Positions 47,480 to 59,579 of a stretch of 64,000 bases of DNA are shown one piece after another. This stretch comes from Paraphaeosphaeria minitans (Eukaryota > Ascomycota > Dothideomycetes > Pleosporales > Didymosphaeriaceae): assembly GCA_015832175.1 (NCBI GenBank), contig WJXW01000009.1:1674001-1738000 (forward strand). The letters run 5' to 3'. Numbering within the stretch: the stretch's first letter is position 1; every line of letters begins with the position of its first letter. The notes beneath the pieces are model-generated. The model was not told where the DNA came from. It did no database searches and saw nothing but the letters and a program-made list of their open reading frames with translations. Position numbers and translations under genes: made by a program.

Positions 47480-50400
47480 TTAATCTTTTGTTAACAGTTT
47501 CCTAGGTAGTTCCTTAGTTCCTAAGTATTTTCGCTATGTGGGTATCCTTTCTATTTAATAAGGTACATATTACTATGCTAATTATATTCTAGAATTCTTT
47601 TAACCTTAAATTCATTTTCTTCCTTAGTTCTGTAGTAGAAGGTAGTTCTAACTAGTGTATTAGGGTCTGCTAGTTCCAGTAGTAATACGTAGAATACTAG
47701 GTGTATCTTTACATCTAGCAGTAGTTCCAACTTATAGTTTACTAGTAATATTTACTTAGAAATATAAAATAGTCTAACCTTAATATAATTTAGTTTCTTG
47801 TGTTTTTTCTTCTAAGTTTAAAGGTTCTTTGTAAGCAAATATACTTTATCCCCCTTCTTTAGCTAAGGTGCCATTTTTCGTTTTCTATTTTAATATAAAA
47901 TTAATTACTGCTAAGCTTTCTCAAGATTCTCTTAGAGTTGTTAGTGTATTTTCTTCATATTTTCTACTATATTAATAGCTTCTTTTGCTTTAATTATTAT
48001 AGGAAATTATTAATTAAAAAGATATAGGTGTCTTCTGTGGTTTACATAGAACAGTGTATGTCCTAATACTACTAATACTTTATTATTATAGGCCAACTGT
48101 ACTATAGGTAGTAATAAAACCTAGTTATTCTTCTAACTATTGCAGTAGATGCGTAGGTACGTTTCTATAGTTTAGTTCGTACGTTCTATCTATCCATCTA
48201 TTTATAGATAGTAAGCTGTTAATAGCTTTCGTTTCGTTCCAAGTAGTGCCATAAGTGTTGTCTAATAATTTAATGTAAAGAGCTTGTCTCTATTGCTAAT
48301 AATTATTTTTAGGATTCTGTAGTGTCTAATTAGTTAGTCCAAGATAAGAAAAGCGAGTTCCTTTACCATTATTCTTTTAAGATATAGAATAAGCTCAACA
48401 TACTTAGTTAGTTAGTAGACTATTACTAGTATACTATTATATTTAATTCCTGTTATTAGATCCTTAGAGTTTAGAATTCCTATAATAAAATCTATAGCAA
48501 TATCTTCCTATAGTACTATTAGTATTCTAATTACTTACATCTCTCTATATTTAAGATGTGTACTGTGTTTATTTCTCTAGCATTCTGCACATTTATAGAT
48601 ATAAGTTATTATAGCTTCCTTAATTCCTTTAAAAGTGTAATTCCTTTAGATAAGTTCTATTATTTTTGTAATACCCAGGTGTCTGTACATAGGGTCATTA
48701 TGGTATTATCAGATAATCTTGGTCTATAGATGTTTTAGAACTTCTTAGTTAATTACTAAAAGTTAATTTAGTTCTACTATTAGCTCTAGAGATCCATCTT
48801 TAGCTTTGCAAAGGATTGCAGAGAAAGTTTTTACTTTTTCTCCTACCAAATTACTTTATTAGCTAAGAGCGTCTGCTCTGCCATTTTCTTTCCCAGCTAT
48901 ATAGATAATTTTAAACTTATACTACCCTATAGTTTACAACCATCTTTATTATTATAGCGTAAGTTCTTTTGTTATTATAAACCTTAAAAGGTTTTTATAA
49001 TCTGTATAAATTTCTAGCGTTAAGTAACTAAGCGCGTAAATCCTCTAGTGCTTTAAGACTTTAATAATAGCGTAGAGTTCCTTATTATATACGTTGTATC
49101 GTGTTTTAGCGTTATTAAATTTGCATAAATAATAGGCAATTAGGTGCCATTTACTATTATATTCTTATTTAGCGTAAGCGCCTAGCGTAAGATCGCTAGC
49201 GTCTGTTTTAAAGCGCAGTAGTTTATTACTTCTAAAATAAACAAGAACAGGTTCTATAATACATACTATTTTAAGGAGTTAGAATAACATTCTACACTTA
49301 TCTATCTATTTAAAGGGTACGTCCTTCTTTATAAGATTTATTAAAGGTATTATAACCTTTACATAATTTTAGATAAATTATTAGTTAAATCCACAGAATC
49401 CTAAAAATTCTTAGATATTCTTAGCTATCTTTAGTATTAGCCAGTCCTTAATACATTTAACTTTACTTAGTGCCATCTTAATTCCTTCTATAGTAATAAT
49501 GTGTCTTAGGAATTTAAGTTATTTAACGTTAAACTTGCATTTCTTAAGTTTAATACAAAGGCATGCTTTATCTAGTGCTTCTAGTACTATCTATATATGC
49601 TTAGTGTGGTCTAATTCGTTTTTAGAAAAGACAAGGATATCGTCTATATACGCAATAATAAATATGTCCAGATGTTCGCAGAGTACGTTATTAATAAGTC
49701 CTATAAAAGCTGCTAGTGCGTTTATAAGTCTAAAAGGCATAACCTTATATTTAAATAGTCTGTAGCGTAATTAAAACACTATTTTCTATTCTTTACCTTT
49801 CTTAATTCATATAAGGTGGTAACTGTCTCTTAGATCTATTATTATAAATATCTTAGCTTAAGATAGTTAATCTTGTAACTCTATAATATTTAGTAGTAAA
49901 TATTAGTTTTTTATTATTATGTTATTAAGTTATTAGTAGTTAACGCATAGTCTATCTAATCTATCCTTTTTCTTAACAAACATAAAAGGGCTTACTACTA
50001 GTGACTTTAATAGTTATATATATCCTTTCTTAAGATTTGTCTTAATAAAATCACGTTTTTTAAGGAGTTCTTCTCCTATCTTACTATATAGTAGTCTAAA
50101 GGGTAGCGTCTTCCCTTCTTCTAGGTCTATCGTAAGATTCTAGGGTTAATATTCTAGTAGGTTTACTTTTCCTTCTTTTTCCGTAAATATGTGTGTCTAT
50201 TTCCTATACTCTCTTAGTAAGGTAAAAGGTGTACTATTGTCCTCCTTCTTACACTTCTTAACCTAGTGGTTCCTGCCAGCGTCTACTAAAGTGTATTTCC
50301 ATTTTTTAACTATCTGTTGCGGTATTATATTATTAATAACTCCCTTATTTACTATTATTTTTAGTTAATGCGTAGGCTTTACTTATAATACATAATTACA

Positions 50401-52640
50401 GCGTTTAAATAATATTTTCTTTGTACTCTAGTTAATCTGTAGGTTGTGTATTATTAACTAAAGTAATCCTAAGACTAACTTATACTTAGATCCTAGTAAG
50501 ATATCTAAGGTAAGTTCCTTTCTATATCCTTAGACTATTATTGTAGTAGTAATCTCCTAGTATATTTAAGGTATCTTGGGCATTAGGGATCTATTTGCGA
50601 TATAGATAATATAGGGTACTTCTTTCTCTAACATTATAAGTCCTGCTTATCTTGCTGTCTAATAAAATATAAAGTTCCTTTCTACTCCTAAGTCCACAAG
50701 AGCTTAAGCCTATATTCCTTTAAGCTATACTAGTAGCTTAACTAATACTATGCTTACTATAGCATTTAATTTAATAAAGGCGTTTTCTTATTTAAGTTTA
50801 GGCCTAAAAAAAACATCTATTTGTGTAGGTTGTAGTTAAGTTCTAGTGCCTAGTATACATTTCTAAGCATCTGCTTCCATTGTTATTCTTAAGTACGTGG
50901 CTTATATAGATTGTCTTCTTCTTTTTCCTATAAGGATGTTCTTCTATTTTTCCTCCTGCGGTCTTTACTATTCCTATATACTAGTTAAATTAGTAGCTCT
51001 ATTATTACTTCTTACGTAGGGTAGTTTATAAAGCTGTCTAAATATTTGGCCATATAGTAGTATTTGTAGTCTTAGTTTAGACACGTGTACTAGTATAGTT
51101 ATATATAGTCTCTATTAATAAGCATATTACAGTATTCATTACCCTTTAGCGTAAGGTAAGGAAAGTATTTTACTTATTATTTATCCTAGAGGTGTTTGTT
51201 GTAAGCTGTAATAGAGTAGTCTATCTATATCTATCTACAGCGCAGTTTCCTTCTAGGTTATTTCTTATTCTTTTCTTTCTCTGCCTTATATTATGCGTAT
51301 GTTGGTTCTTTGCAATACGTCCACATACAGAATTAGTATATAGGATTTTAGTAGTCTAGGTAGTACTTTAGTACATAGTCTAACTTCTTATTTTTATAGA
51401 GTTACATTCCTTTTAGTGCCTAGTAGGGTTCTATATAGTCCTAAACATTTAGTTTATACTTAGGTAACATAGGGTTATCTTCTTCCTGCCTACTTTATAG
51501 GTAAGGAGTAGGAGATCTTAGTATCTCTTCTACATCTTCTGTGTTATAGTATACATTAGAGTCGTCTTCTAGATCTTTGTATAGTTGTAAGTTAAGTAAA
51601 TCTAATTACTTACTTTACTCTAGTGTAACGCGTTAGTAACTAAATAGCGTTATAATAACTTCCTATTCCTTATTAGGTTCTTAGTTCTTAATAGTTAGTA
51701 CATTTAACTTAGTTTAATAGACTTTATTCTTTAATTTATAGTTCCTAGCTATGTAGCCCAGTTTGCTATATATAAAGCATTTACAGGTTTTAGTTATTAG
51801 TTGTTAACTTCTATTAGAGACGCGTTTATTAGGCTGCTTAGGGCCTATCTTTCCTCCTTTTCTTTTACCTATATAGTTAAACTAGACATCTTCTATTAGT
51901 TTGTATCTCTAGTAGTTCCTTAGCTATTACTTTTAGACAATTCTAATAGGGTTCTTATAAACCACTTTTACTAGTTATCTAAAGCTTATCGCCCTAGGGT
52001 TTTAGTAGAACTCCTATTACAGTAAAAACCACTCTCTATTAATTCTAATAGTTTCTTTGTACAGTTCTTTAAAATTAGCAATTTGTACACCACTACGCAA
52101 GAGTTCCTCACGTAGTTTCTATTTAAGTCCTTATTTGTACATGTCCTAAAGAGATTTATTGTCCTAGTTAAGTTACATAGCGTATTTATAAAACTTAGCT
52201 GTATACTTAGCTACTAATTATTTCTAAATTATAGTCTAAATCTTTGCTTTTGCAATAGAGTCCTTATTAGCGATCCTAAAGAGTTATTTAAGGCATTTCT
52301 TAAAGTTATTATAATCCTTAATAATGTTAACTACATTAGTATAGTTGTCTACGTAGTTATTATTGTCGTTATTATGGTCCATTCCTAGGTACTTTTTAAA
52401 GTAGAGATAGATCTATAATCCTACATCTCCTCGCATGTATGTTACTACGAAGATAACCTTCTTTTTATCTTTAAGGAGTTTGTCTAAGTTAAAGAAGTAG
52501 AGGTCTAACTAAAGAATCTAGACGTTAGTTTAAGATCGTTCGCTAAAGTAGAGATTAGGTTTATACGCCTTACTACTATCCTTTATAGGAGTAATCTTAG
52601 CAGCACCTAAAGCTATAAAAGAGGTAGAAGTTTGTAAAGT
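47480..52640 (-). pseudogene. gag-pol of E, RIP-inactivated
   Basis: Minus strand: gag knuckle near 51,740-51,790; reverse transcriptase with AYIDDI near 49,635-49,670 (catalytic pair intact); RNase H near 49,190-49,240; integrase about 48,000-48,800; chromodomain YLIK.KGYPHSENT.EL at 47,500-47,575. Despite milder damage, many TAA/TAG remain. Confidence 0.88.
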
Positions 52641-52663
52641 ACTTATATTAAGGGTATTTAAGA

Positions 52664-53073
52664 TATTAAATCCAAGAGGGTAGCTAGTCCTAAAGGGTTA
52701 AAGTTAGTTCTTAGGCAGGAGTACTTATAAAAGGTAGAAGGTCTTATTAATATAATAGTATCTTGCAAAGTGTAATAAGTTAACAATTTAGTCTGCTAGA
52801 ATCCAAATAATAGATTAATAAACAGATTAAACACAAGTATAGAGGTCCATCCTTATGTTCCTATATAATAGGGCTGCTCTAATACTCAGTGTTACTAAGC
52901 AACTAAGCACATCACGTAACCTACTCTACTACTTAGTGCTACTAAGCGACCAAGCACATCACGTGACCTAATCTAAGTTACTTAGCGTCTCTTTGTTACA
53001 TTCGTAACCCTGTCGCCGTTCCATTACACCTTTATAAGCGCCCAAGTCCCACATTGTTATCTGGTACGTAACA
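52664..53073 (-). repeat. LTR of E, 5' (right) copy
   Basis: 410 bp, TATTAAATCC...TACGTAACA, followed by the TATTT duplication. Differences from the left copy are mainly transitions. Confidence 0.9.
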
Positions 53074-53078
53074 TATTT

Positions 53079-54540
53079 ATCCTAGAGGTGTTTATTATAA
53101 GCTGCGATAAAGTAGTCTATCTATATCTATCTATAGCGTAGTTTCCTTCTAGGTTATTTCTTATTCTCCTCCTTCTCTACTTTATATTATACGTATATTA
53201 GTTCTTCGCAATACGTCTATATACAGAATTAGTATGTAGGATTTTAGTAGTCTAGGTAGTACTTTAGTACGTAGTCTAACTTCTTGTTTTTATAGGGTTA
53301 TATTCCTTTTAGTGCCTAGTAGGGTTCTATATAGTCCTAAACATTTAGTTTATACTTAGGTGACATAGAGTTGTCTTCTTCCTACCTACTTTGTAGGTAA
53401 AGAGTAGAAGATTTTAGTATCTCTTCTACGTCTTCTATATTATAGTATACGTTAGAGTTGTCTTCTAGATCTTTATATAGTTATAAGTTAGGTAAATCTA
53501 ATTACTTACTTTACTCTAGTATAACGCGTTAGTAACTAAATAGCGTTGTAATAACTTCCTATTCTTTATTAGGTTCTTAGTCCTTAATAGTTAGTACATT
53601 TAACTTAGTTTAATAGACTTTGTTCTTTAATCTATAGTTCCTACCTATATAGCCTAGTTTACTACATATAAAGCATTTACAAGTTTTAGTTATTAGTTAT
53701 TAACTTCTATCTAAAACGCGTTTATTAGGCTACTTAGGGCCTATCCTTCCTCCTTTTCCTTTACCTATATAGTTAAACTAGACATCTTCTATTAGTTTAT
53801 ATCTCTAGTAGTTCCTTAGCTGTTGCTTTTAGACGATTCTAATAGGGTTTTTATAAACTATTTTTACTAGTTGTCTAAAGCTTATTACCCTAGGGTTTTA
53901 GTAGAGCTCCTATTACAGTAAAAACTATTCTCTATTAATCCTAATAGTTTTTTTATATAGTTCTTTAAGGTTAGTGATTTGCGCACTACTACGTAAAAGT
54001 TCTTTATATAGTTTCTATTTAAGTCCTTATTTGTACATATCCTAAAGAGATTTATTGTCCTAGTTAAGCTATACAGCGTATCTATAAAACTTAGCTATAT
54101 ACTTAGCTACTAATTATTTCTAAGTTATAGTCTAAATCTTTGCTTTTGTAATAGAGTCCTTATTAGTAATTCTAAAGAGTTATTTAAGGCATTTCTTAAA
54201 GTTATTATAATTCTTAATAATGTTAACTATATTAGCGTATTTGTTTACGTAATCGTCGTTATTGTTATTATAGTCTATTCTTAGGTACTTTTTAAAGTAG
54301 AGATAGATTTATAATTCTATATCTCTTTGTATATATATTACTACGAAGATAACCTTCTTTTTATCTTTAAGGGGTTTATTTAAGTTAAAGAAGTAGAGGT
54401 CTAACTAAAGAATCTAGACGTTAGTATAAAATTGTTTACTAAAGTAGAGATTAGGTTTATACGCCTTACTACTATCCTTTATAGAAGTAATCTTAGCGGC
54501 ACCTAAAGCTATAGAAAAGGTAAGAGTTTGTAAAGTACTT
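53079..54540 (-). pseudogene. D gag fragment
   Basis: Last internal piece of D, minus strand, with a gag zinc-knuckle relic near 53,640-53,690. It runs to the 5' leader beside the LTR at 54,560. Confidence 0.8.
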
Positions 54541-54559
54541 ATATTAAGGGTGTTTAAGA

Positions 54560-55015
54560 TGTTAAATTTAAGAGGGTAACTAGTCCTAAAGGGTTAAAGT
54601 TAGTTCTTAGGTAGGAGTACTTATAAAAGGTAGAAAGTCTTATTAATATAATAGTATCTTGCAAAGTGTAATAAGTTAATAATTTAGTCTACTAGAATCT
54701 AAATAATAGATTAATAAATAGATTAAATATAAGTATAAGAAGCTTATTCTCGCGTTCCTATATACTAAGTAGTCCCACACTTCCCAGAATCCTATATATC
54801 CTAGAGTCCTATATATCCTAGAGTCCCATATATCCTAGAGTCCCGTGCGGGCGAGTCCCACGCGTCCTAGAGTTCCTATATAGGCGAGGCCTATGCGGTC
54901 CTTAGGACCTTTAGAACCTATAACTTATTATCTAACTGCTTAGTTAGCTAACTTTAGTAGACTAGTAGTCTAATAAGCTCGCGCCCCGCTGCTCACGCGC
55001 GGCTGGATTCTAATA
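54560..55015 (-). repeat. LTR of D, 5' (right) copy; outer end of compound A-D
   Basis: 456 bp. The U3 side keeps more GC than the other two A/D LTRs (for example GCTCGCGCCCCGCTGCTCAC). The target duplication AGATA follows. Confidence 0.9.
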
Positions 55016-55020
55016 AGATA

Positions 55021-55085
55021 CTAGAAGGTCTAAAAGGTTACCCTTTATCCTCTAGCCTCTACCTCCTCTTTATAGGTTATAAGTC
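55021..55085 (-). repeat. Right arm of inverted repeat, second part
   Basis: CTAGAAGGTCTAAAAGGTTA and the following bases to CCTCTTTATA are the inverse of 13842-13900. Beyond about 55085 the sequence is Gypsy element H. Confidence 0.8.
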
Positions 55086-57337
55086 CGGCCTAGCCAAGTT
55101 TTCTTAACATAAAAGCAACTAGGTGCTACTTCTAGTCCTTAAATAGCTGCGAAAAGATACTATATATTATAAAAGTAGATACGTTAGTCTCTAATTAGAT
55201 TAGTAGTATAGGGTTAAAGTAGCGTAGAATAGGCGCACTTAAGAAGCGCGTTTTAAGTATTTTAAAAGTATTATTAGCTTTTACTAACTATTAGAATACT
55301 TAGTTCTTCTTAAGTAGGTCTAAGAGAGAAGCGGTTTCTCGCGTATATACCTTAATAAATCGCCTATAAAAGTTTATAAAGCCTAGAAATAACTAGAGCT
55401 CTTAGATACTAGTTAGCTATAGCTATTCTATAATAGTTACTATGCGTATAGGATTAGCGCGGATTCCTTACGTAGTTATAATAAAACTAAGGAAGTAGAC
55501 TTTGCCTAAAGTAAATATGCACTTAGTTAAATTAATAAAAAGTTTAGCCTTACGTAGTAATTTAAGTATAGTGTAGACAGCGCGCTAATAAAGCGTAAGA
55601 TTCTTATTATAAGTATAGATAAGTATATTATCTAGGTACACAATATATATGTGATCTAGGTATAGTGCTAGTGCTTTATTAATATTTGCCTAGAAGCTTA
55701 TAAGGGTATTAGTTAAGCTAAATAGTATTACTAAGTATTTAAAGTGGCTATAGCGAGTTTAGAATATAGTTTTCTACTTATCTCCTATTTAGATCTAAAT
55801 TCTATAGTAGGCGTTATAAAGATTAAAGGTTGTATAGTAGTATATACCTAACAGGCAGTTAAGCGTCTCTTTAACTAAAAGTAGTAGGTAATAATCCTTA
55901 ATAGTAATTATATTAATGCCCTAATAATCTACGTAAAGCTATAGTGTACTATTTTTTTTAAGGGCAAATAGAATTAGTACTCTAACTAGGCTAGTGCTAT
56001 ACCTAATCTATCCCTTTTTTAAGGTATTTTCTAGATACTTCTAAAGTACCTTAAGCTCCCGCTCTAAGAAATTATAAAGTAGTTTATAAGGAGGTTCCTT
56101 TCCCTCTATAATAGGGATAGCATAATTAGACTCCTTAAAATTTAGTAGAGTAGACGCTACTTTTTGATTAAATACGTTACTATATTTGCGTAATGCGTTA
56201 GGAATACGTAGTACCTACACTACGTGTGCTTTACTAATACGCGCTAGGTGCTCTAAGCTTACACTAGTTATTTATAAAACCCTTAGAAAAAACAAATCTA
56301 AGCTAGTATACTCTATATTATCTTTAAAGTCCCTTATAGTAATAAGCTATATTAAAGCTGTAGTATAGTCCTAGCGCTATATTTATAAGCTGTAATTAAG
56401 GTAGATATTGCCTTTTTATAGGAAGGGGTTACTAAGTAGGAGAAAGATCCCTTCCTTATTAACGCTATAAATAGTAGTCTTTATCCTACGCTCTACCTCT
56501 ATATTATCTATAATACGCACCTAGAACGTATAGGTAGTGTAGGTGCTTTACTTTTAAGCCTTAATTTATTCTAGTTTAAGGAGCTTAGCCCTTTTAATAG
56601 GCTTTAGATTTATTTTAACAGCAATAATCTAGCTAATTAGGCTAGTATTAGCCTATAGGTTAATAATTATTTAGAGTTCCCTCTTTAAGCCTATGTCTCT
56701 AGCTACGCTACACGTGCGCTTTATACCTAGTAAAATATAAATTAGTAAGCGCCTTACTATATCTAGGTTATAGGTAAAGCTTAGCCTTTTCCCACATAGT
56801 TTACTTGTATAGGAATCTAGTTAGGATTACTACCTTTATATTTATTAGTATAGTAGCTAGTTTTATAGCACTTATAGTAGGTAACACTTTTCTTATCTTA
56901 GGTCTTACTATTACCTTTAGATATTTAGTAGTTTAGCGTAGTATCCTTAGATTTCTTTAATATATAACATAGGCTTAACTCCTATGTTATAGGTGCGCAG
57001 TATAGGTTTCGCTTAAGTATAGAGCCTAAAGTAATAAGGTCTTCCCTAGTTATAGGCACCTAATAGTAGTTAGTAATAGCCCTCTATAGCTTAAGTTTAA
57101 GCTTAGAGAAGAGGTGCTATACCCTTTACTCTTTAGTATAAGGTATAAGTTAATTTTTAAAAATATTAAGGTAGGTTACAAAGGAGTAAATAGTTTAGTC
57201 TTTTTACTATATTACCTAAGCATACACTATAGCTACTTCTAGACTATAATTTACTAGGTTTAAAAGTAAGTTAAGTATATACTGCTTAAAGTACTTTTAG
57301 GTAGATATTTCTCCCTTAGCTTTAAAAGTGCGCTTAT
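55086..57337 (-). pseudogene. Gypsy pol relic H, oldest layer
   Basis: Minus strand: reverse transcriptase with HIYIVYLDNILIYT near 55,630-55,675, then GFINFYRRFIKVYTRETASL and RNase H (PILRYFNPILLI.LETN; HLVAFMLRKLG) down to about 55,090. Upstream protease and gag should occupy 55,800-57,337. It differs from the A/B/E and C families. It is cut on the left by the inverted-repeat structure and on the right by a Copia LTR. No LTR of its own was found. Confidence 0.7.
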
Positions 57338-57516
57338 TGTTAGTTTGGCTCAATCTACAATTAAGCATTTAAGGGTTAATAGTATACTATCGTGCAAAGG
57401 GTGAGAAGTAGGTTTAATTAATTACGTCTAGTCTATTATACAAAGGGGCACTAAGGGCTTTATAAAGTCTCTGCCTCTTAGCGCTAACCTAAGTAGTGGG
57501 TCCTTGTGCAGGTCCC
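57338..57516 (-). repeat. Truncated Copia F-type LTR
   Basis: First 179 bp of the 238-bp F LTR, beginning TGTTAGTTTGGCTC and broken by B2 after GGTCCC. The rest should follow B2 beyond the window, so it is a solo LTR or the edge of a full element. Confidence 0.85.
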
Positions 57517-57946
57517 TATTAGGATCTAAAATGCACATAATAGCAGGAAGCTAGTTTTGTACCTAGTAGGCGCGTAGTAAGGATTAAGCGGGGACTTAAT
57601 GCCGGCTACGCCTTAAACAAAGGAGTTACGTGACTACTCTCCACAGAGCGCTTAATTACTCTATACAGAGCATAACACATATAACCACTTTATATAGAGC
57701 GCTCTCTATAGAGCGCTCCCTATAGAGCGGACTTTGCTTAGTATATAAGAATGTAAGAATAGACTCTCTATACTTATATTTAATCTATTTATTAATCTAT
57801 TATTTAGATTCTAGTAGACTAAATTATTAACTTATTACACTTTGTAAGATACTATTATATTAACAAGACCTTCCACCTTCTGTAAGTACTCCTGCCTAAG
57901 AACTAACCTTAACCCTTTAGGACTAGCTACCCTTTTAGATTTAACA
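57517..57946 (+). repeat. LTR of B2, 5' copy
   Basis: 430 bp, TATTAGGATC...GATTTAACA, same subtype and U3 as B. Confidence 0.9.
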
Positions 57947-57959
57947 TTTTAAACACCCT

Positions 57960-59133
57960 TAATATAAGTACTTCACAAACTCCTACCTCTTTTACAGCTT
58001 TAGGTGCCGCTAAGATTACTCCTATAAAGGATAGTAGTAAGGCGCATAAACCTAATCTCTACTTTAGTAAATAATCTCAAACTAATGTTTAGATTCTCTA
58101 GTTAGACCTCTACTTCTTTAACTTAGATAAACCCCTTAAAGACAAAAAAAAGGTCATCTTCGTAGCAACATATATATAAGGAAATGTAGGATTATAGATC
58201 TATCCCTACCTTAAAAAGTACCTAGGAATAGACCACAACAACAATAACGATAATTACGTAAACAAGCACGCTAATATAGTTAATATTATTAAGAATTACA
58301 ATAACTTTAAGAAATGCCTTAAATAACTCTTTAGGATTACTAACAAGGACTCTATTGCAAAAGTAAAGATTTAGACTATAACTTAGAAATAATTAGTAGC
58401 TAAGTATATAGCTAAGTTTCGCAGATACACTATATAACTTAACTAGAACAATAAATCTCTCTAGGACATGTACAAACAAGGACTTAAATAGAAACTATGT
58501 AAAAAACTCTTACGTAGTGGTGCATAAATCGCTAACCTTAAGGAACTATAGAAAGAAACTATTAGAATTAATAGAGAGTAGTTTTTATTGCAATAGAAGC
58601 TCTACTAAAACCTTAGGGCAATAAGCTTTAGATAACCAGCAAAAGTAGTTTATAAGAACCCTATTAGAATTGTCTAAAAGCAATAGCTAAGGAACTACTA
58701 GAGATATAAACTAATAAAAGATATCTAGTTTAACTACTTAGGTAAAGGAAAAGAAGGAAGGATAGGCCCTAAGTAGCCTAATAAACGCGTCTCTAATAGA
58801 AGTTAACAACTAATAACTAAGACCTATAAATACTTTACATATAGTAAACTAGGCCACATAGCCAGAAACTACAGATTAAAGAACAAAGTCTATTAAACTA
58901 AGTTAAATATACTAACTATTAAGGACTAAGAACCTAATAAGGAATAGGAAGTTATTACAACACTATTTAGTTACTAACGTGTTACACTAGAACAAAGTAA
59001 GTAATTAGATTTACCTAACTCACAATTATATAAAGATCTAGAAGACGACTCTAACATATACTATAACGTAGAAGACGTAGAAGAGATACCAAGATCTTCT
59101 ACCCTTTACCCACAAAGTAGGCGGGAAGAAAAC
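57960..59133 (+). pseudogene. gag of B2, interrupted
   Basis: Homologous to the B gag (31740-32895) with a decayed zinc knuckle (Y-F-T-Y-S-K-LGH-IARN) near 58,825-58,875. It ends abruptly at the B3 LTR. Confidence 0.8.
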
Positions 59134-59563
59134 TATTAGAATCTAAAATCCATATAATGGCGGGAAGCTGGTTTTGTACCTAGTGGGCGCGTAGTAAGGA
59201 TTGAGCGGGGACTTAATACCGGCTACGCCTTAAACAAAGAAGTCACGTAACTACTCTCTATAGAGCGCTTAATTACTCTATACAGAGTATAACATATATA
59301 ACTACTCTACATAGAGCGCTCTCTACAGAGCGCTCCCTACAAAGCGGACTTTATTTAGTATATAGGAACGCAAGGATGGACTCTCTATACTTATATTTAA
59401 TCTGTTTATTAATCTATTATTTGGATTCTAGTAGACTAAATTATTAACTTATTACACTTCGTAAGATACTATTATATTAATAAGACCTTCTACCTTCTGT
59501 AAGTACTCCTGCTTAAGAACTAACTTTAACCCTTTAGGACTAGCTACCCTCTTAGATTTAATA
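59134..59563 (+). repeat. LTR of B3, 5' copy
   Basis: 430 bp, TATTAGAATC...GATTTAATA. The U3 keeps a GCGGGG...CCGGC segment near 59,205-59,222. Confidence 0.9.
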
Positions 59564-59579
59564 TCTTAAACACCTTTAA

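Larger units (their letters stand above)
46492..53073 (-). mobile_element. Chromovirus E, complete structure
   Basis: 6582 bp with 410-bp LTRs and a perfect TATTT target duplication (46487-46491, 53074-53078) in the gag region of D. Coding is on the minus strand, and the order is as in A. Purine tract (complement of TTATCCCCTCCTTTTC, 46902-46917) next to the 3' LTR. It still reads YIDD in the reverse transcriptase, where A, D and B read YIDN, and keeps more Cys in its antisense ORF, so it looks less mutated. Confidence 0.92.
14292..55015 (-). mobile_element. Compound chromovirus A-D (LTR-internal-LTR-internal-LTR)
   Basis: Three 456-bp LTRs (14292-14747, 20583-21038, 54560-55015) in the same orientation enclose two internal regions. 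The 5-bp target duplication is AGGTA at 14287-14291 and AGATA at 55016-55020 (one RIP-type G to A), at the outermost LTRs only. The flanks rejoin a continuous inverted-repeat arm, so the whole 40.7 kb entered, or grew from, one insertion site. A central shared LTR is expected from LTR-LTR unequal recombination or from insertion of a tandem DNA form. The D half was later hit by elements F, C (with B inside) and E. Confidence 0.85.
20583..55015 (-). mobile_element. Chromovirus D (same subtype as A), broken by later insertions
   Basis: D uses the central LTR (20583-21038) as its 3' LTR and 54560-55015 as its 5' LTR. Its internal pieces are 21039-21165, 28460-29833, 43639-46491 and 53079-54559. 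Each junction matches the uninterrupted sequence of A or E and is flanked by a TSD of the inserted element. The pieces give antisense ORF and chromodomain, integrase to protease, and gag, in the order found in A. Confidence 0.88.

Noticed and set aside
56186..56368. Plus-strand 60-codon frame in H
   Set aside because: Antisense to Gypsy pol, no motif; a chance survivor in TpA-rich sequence.
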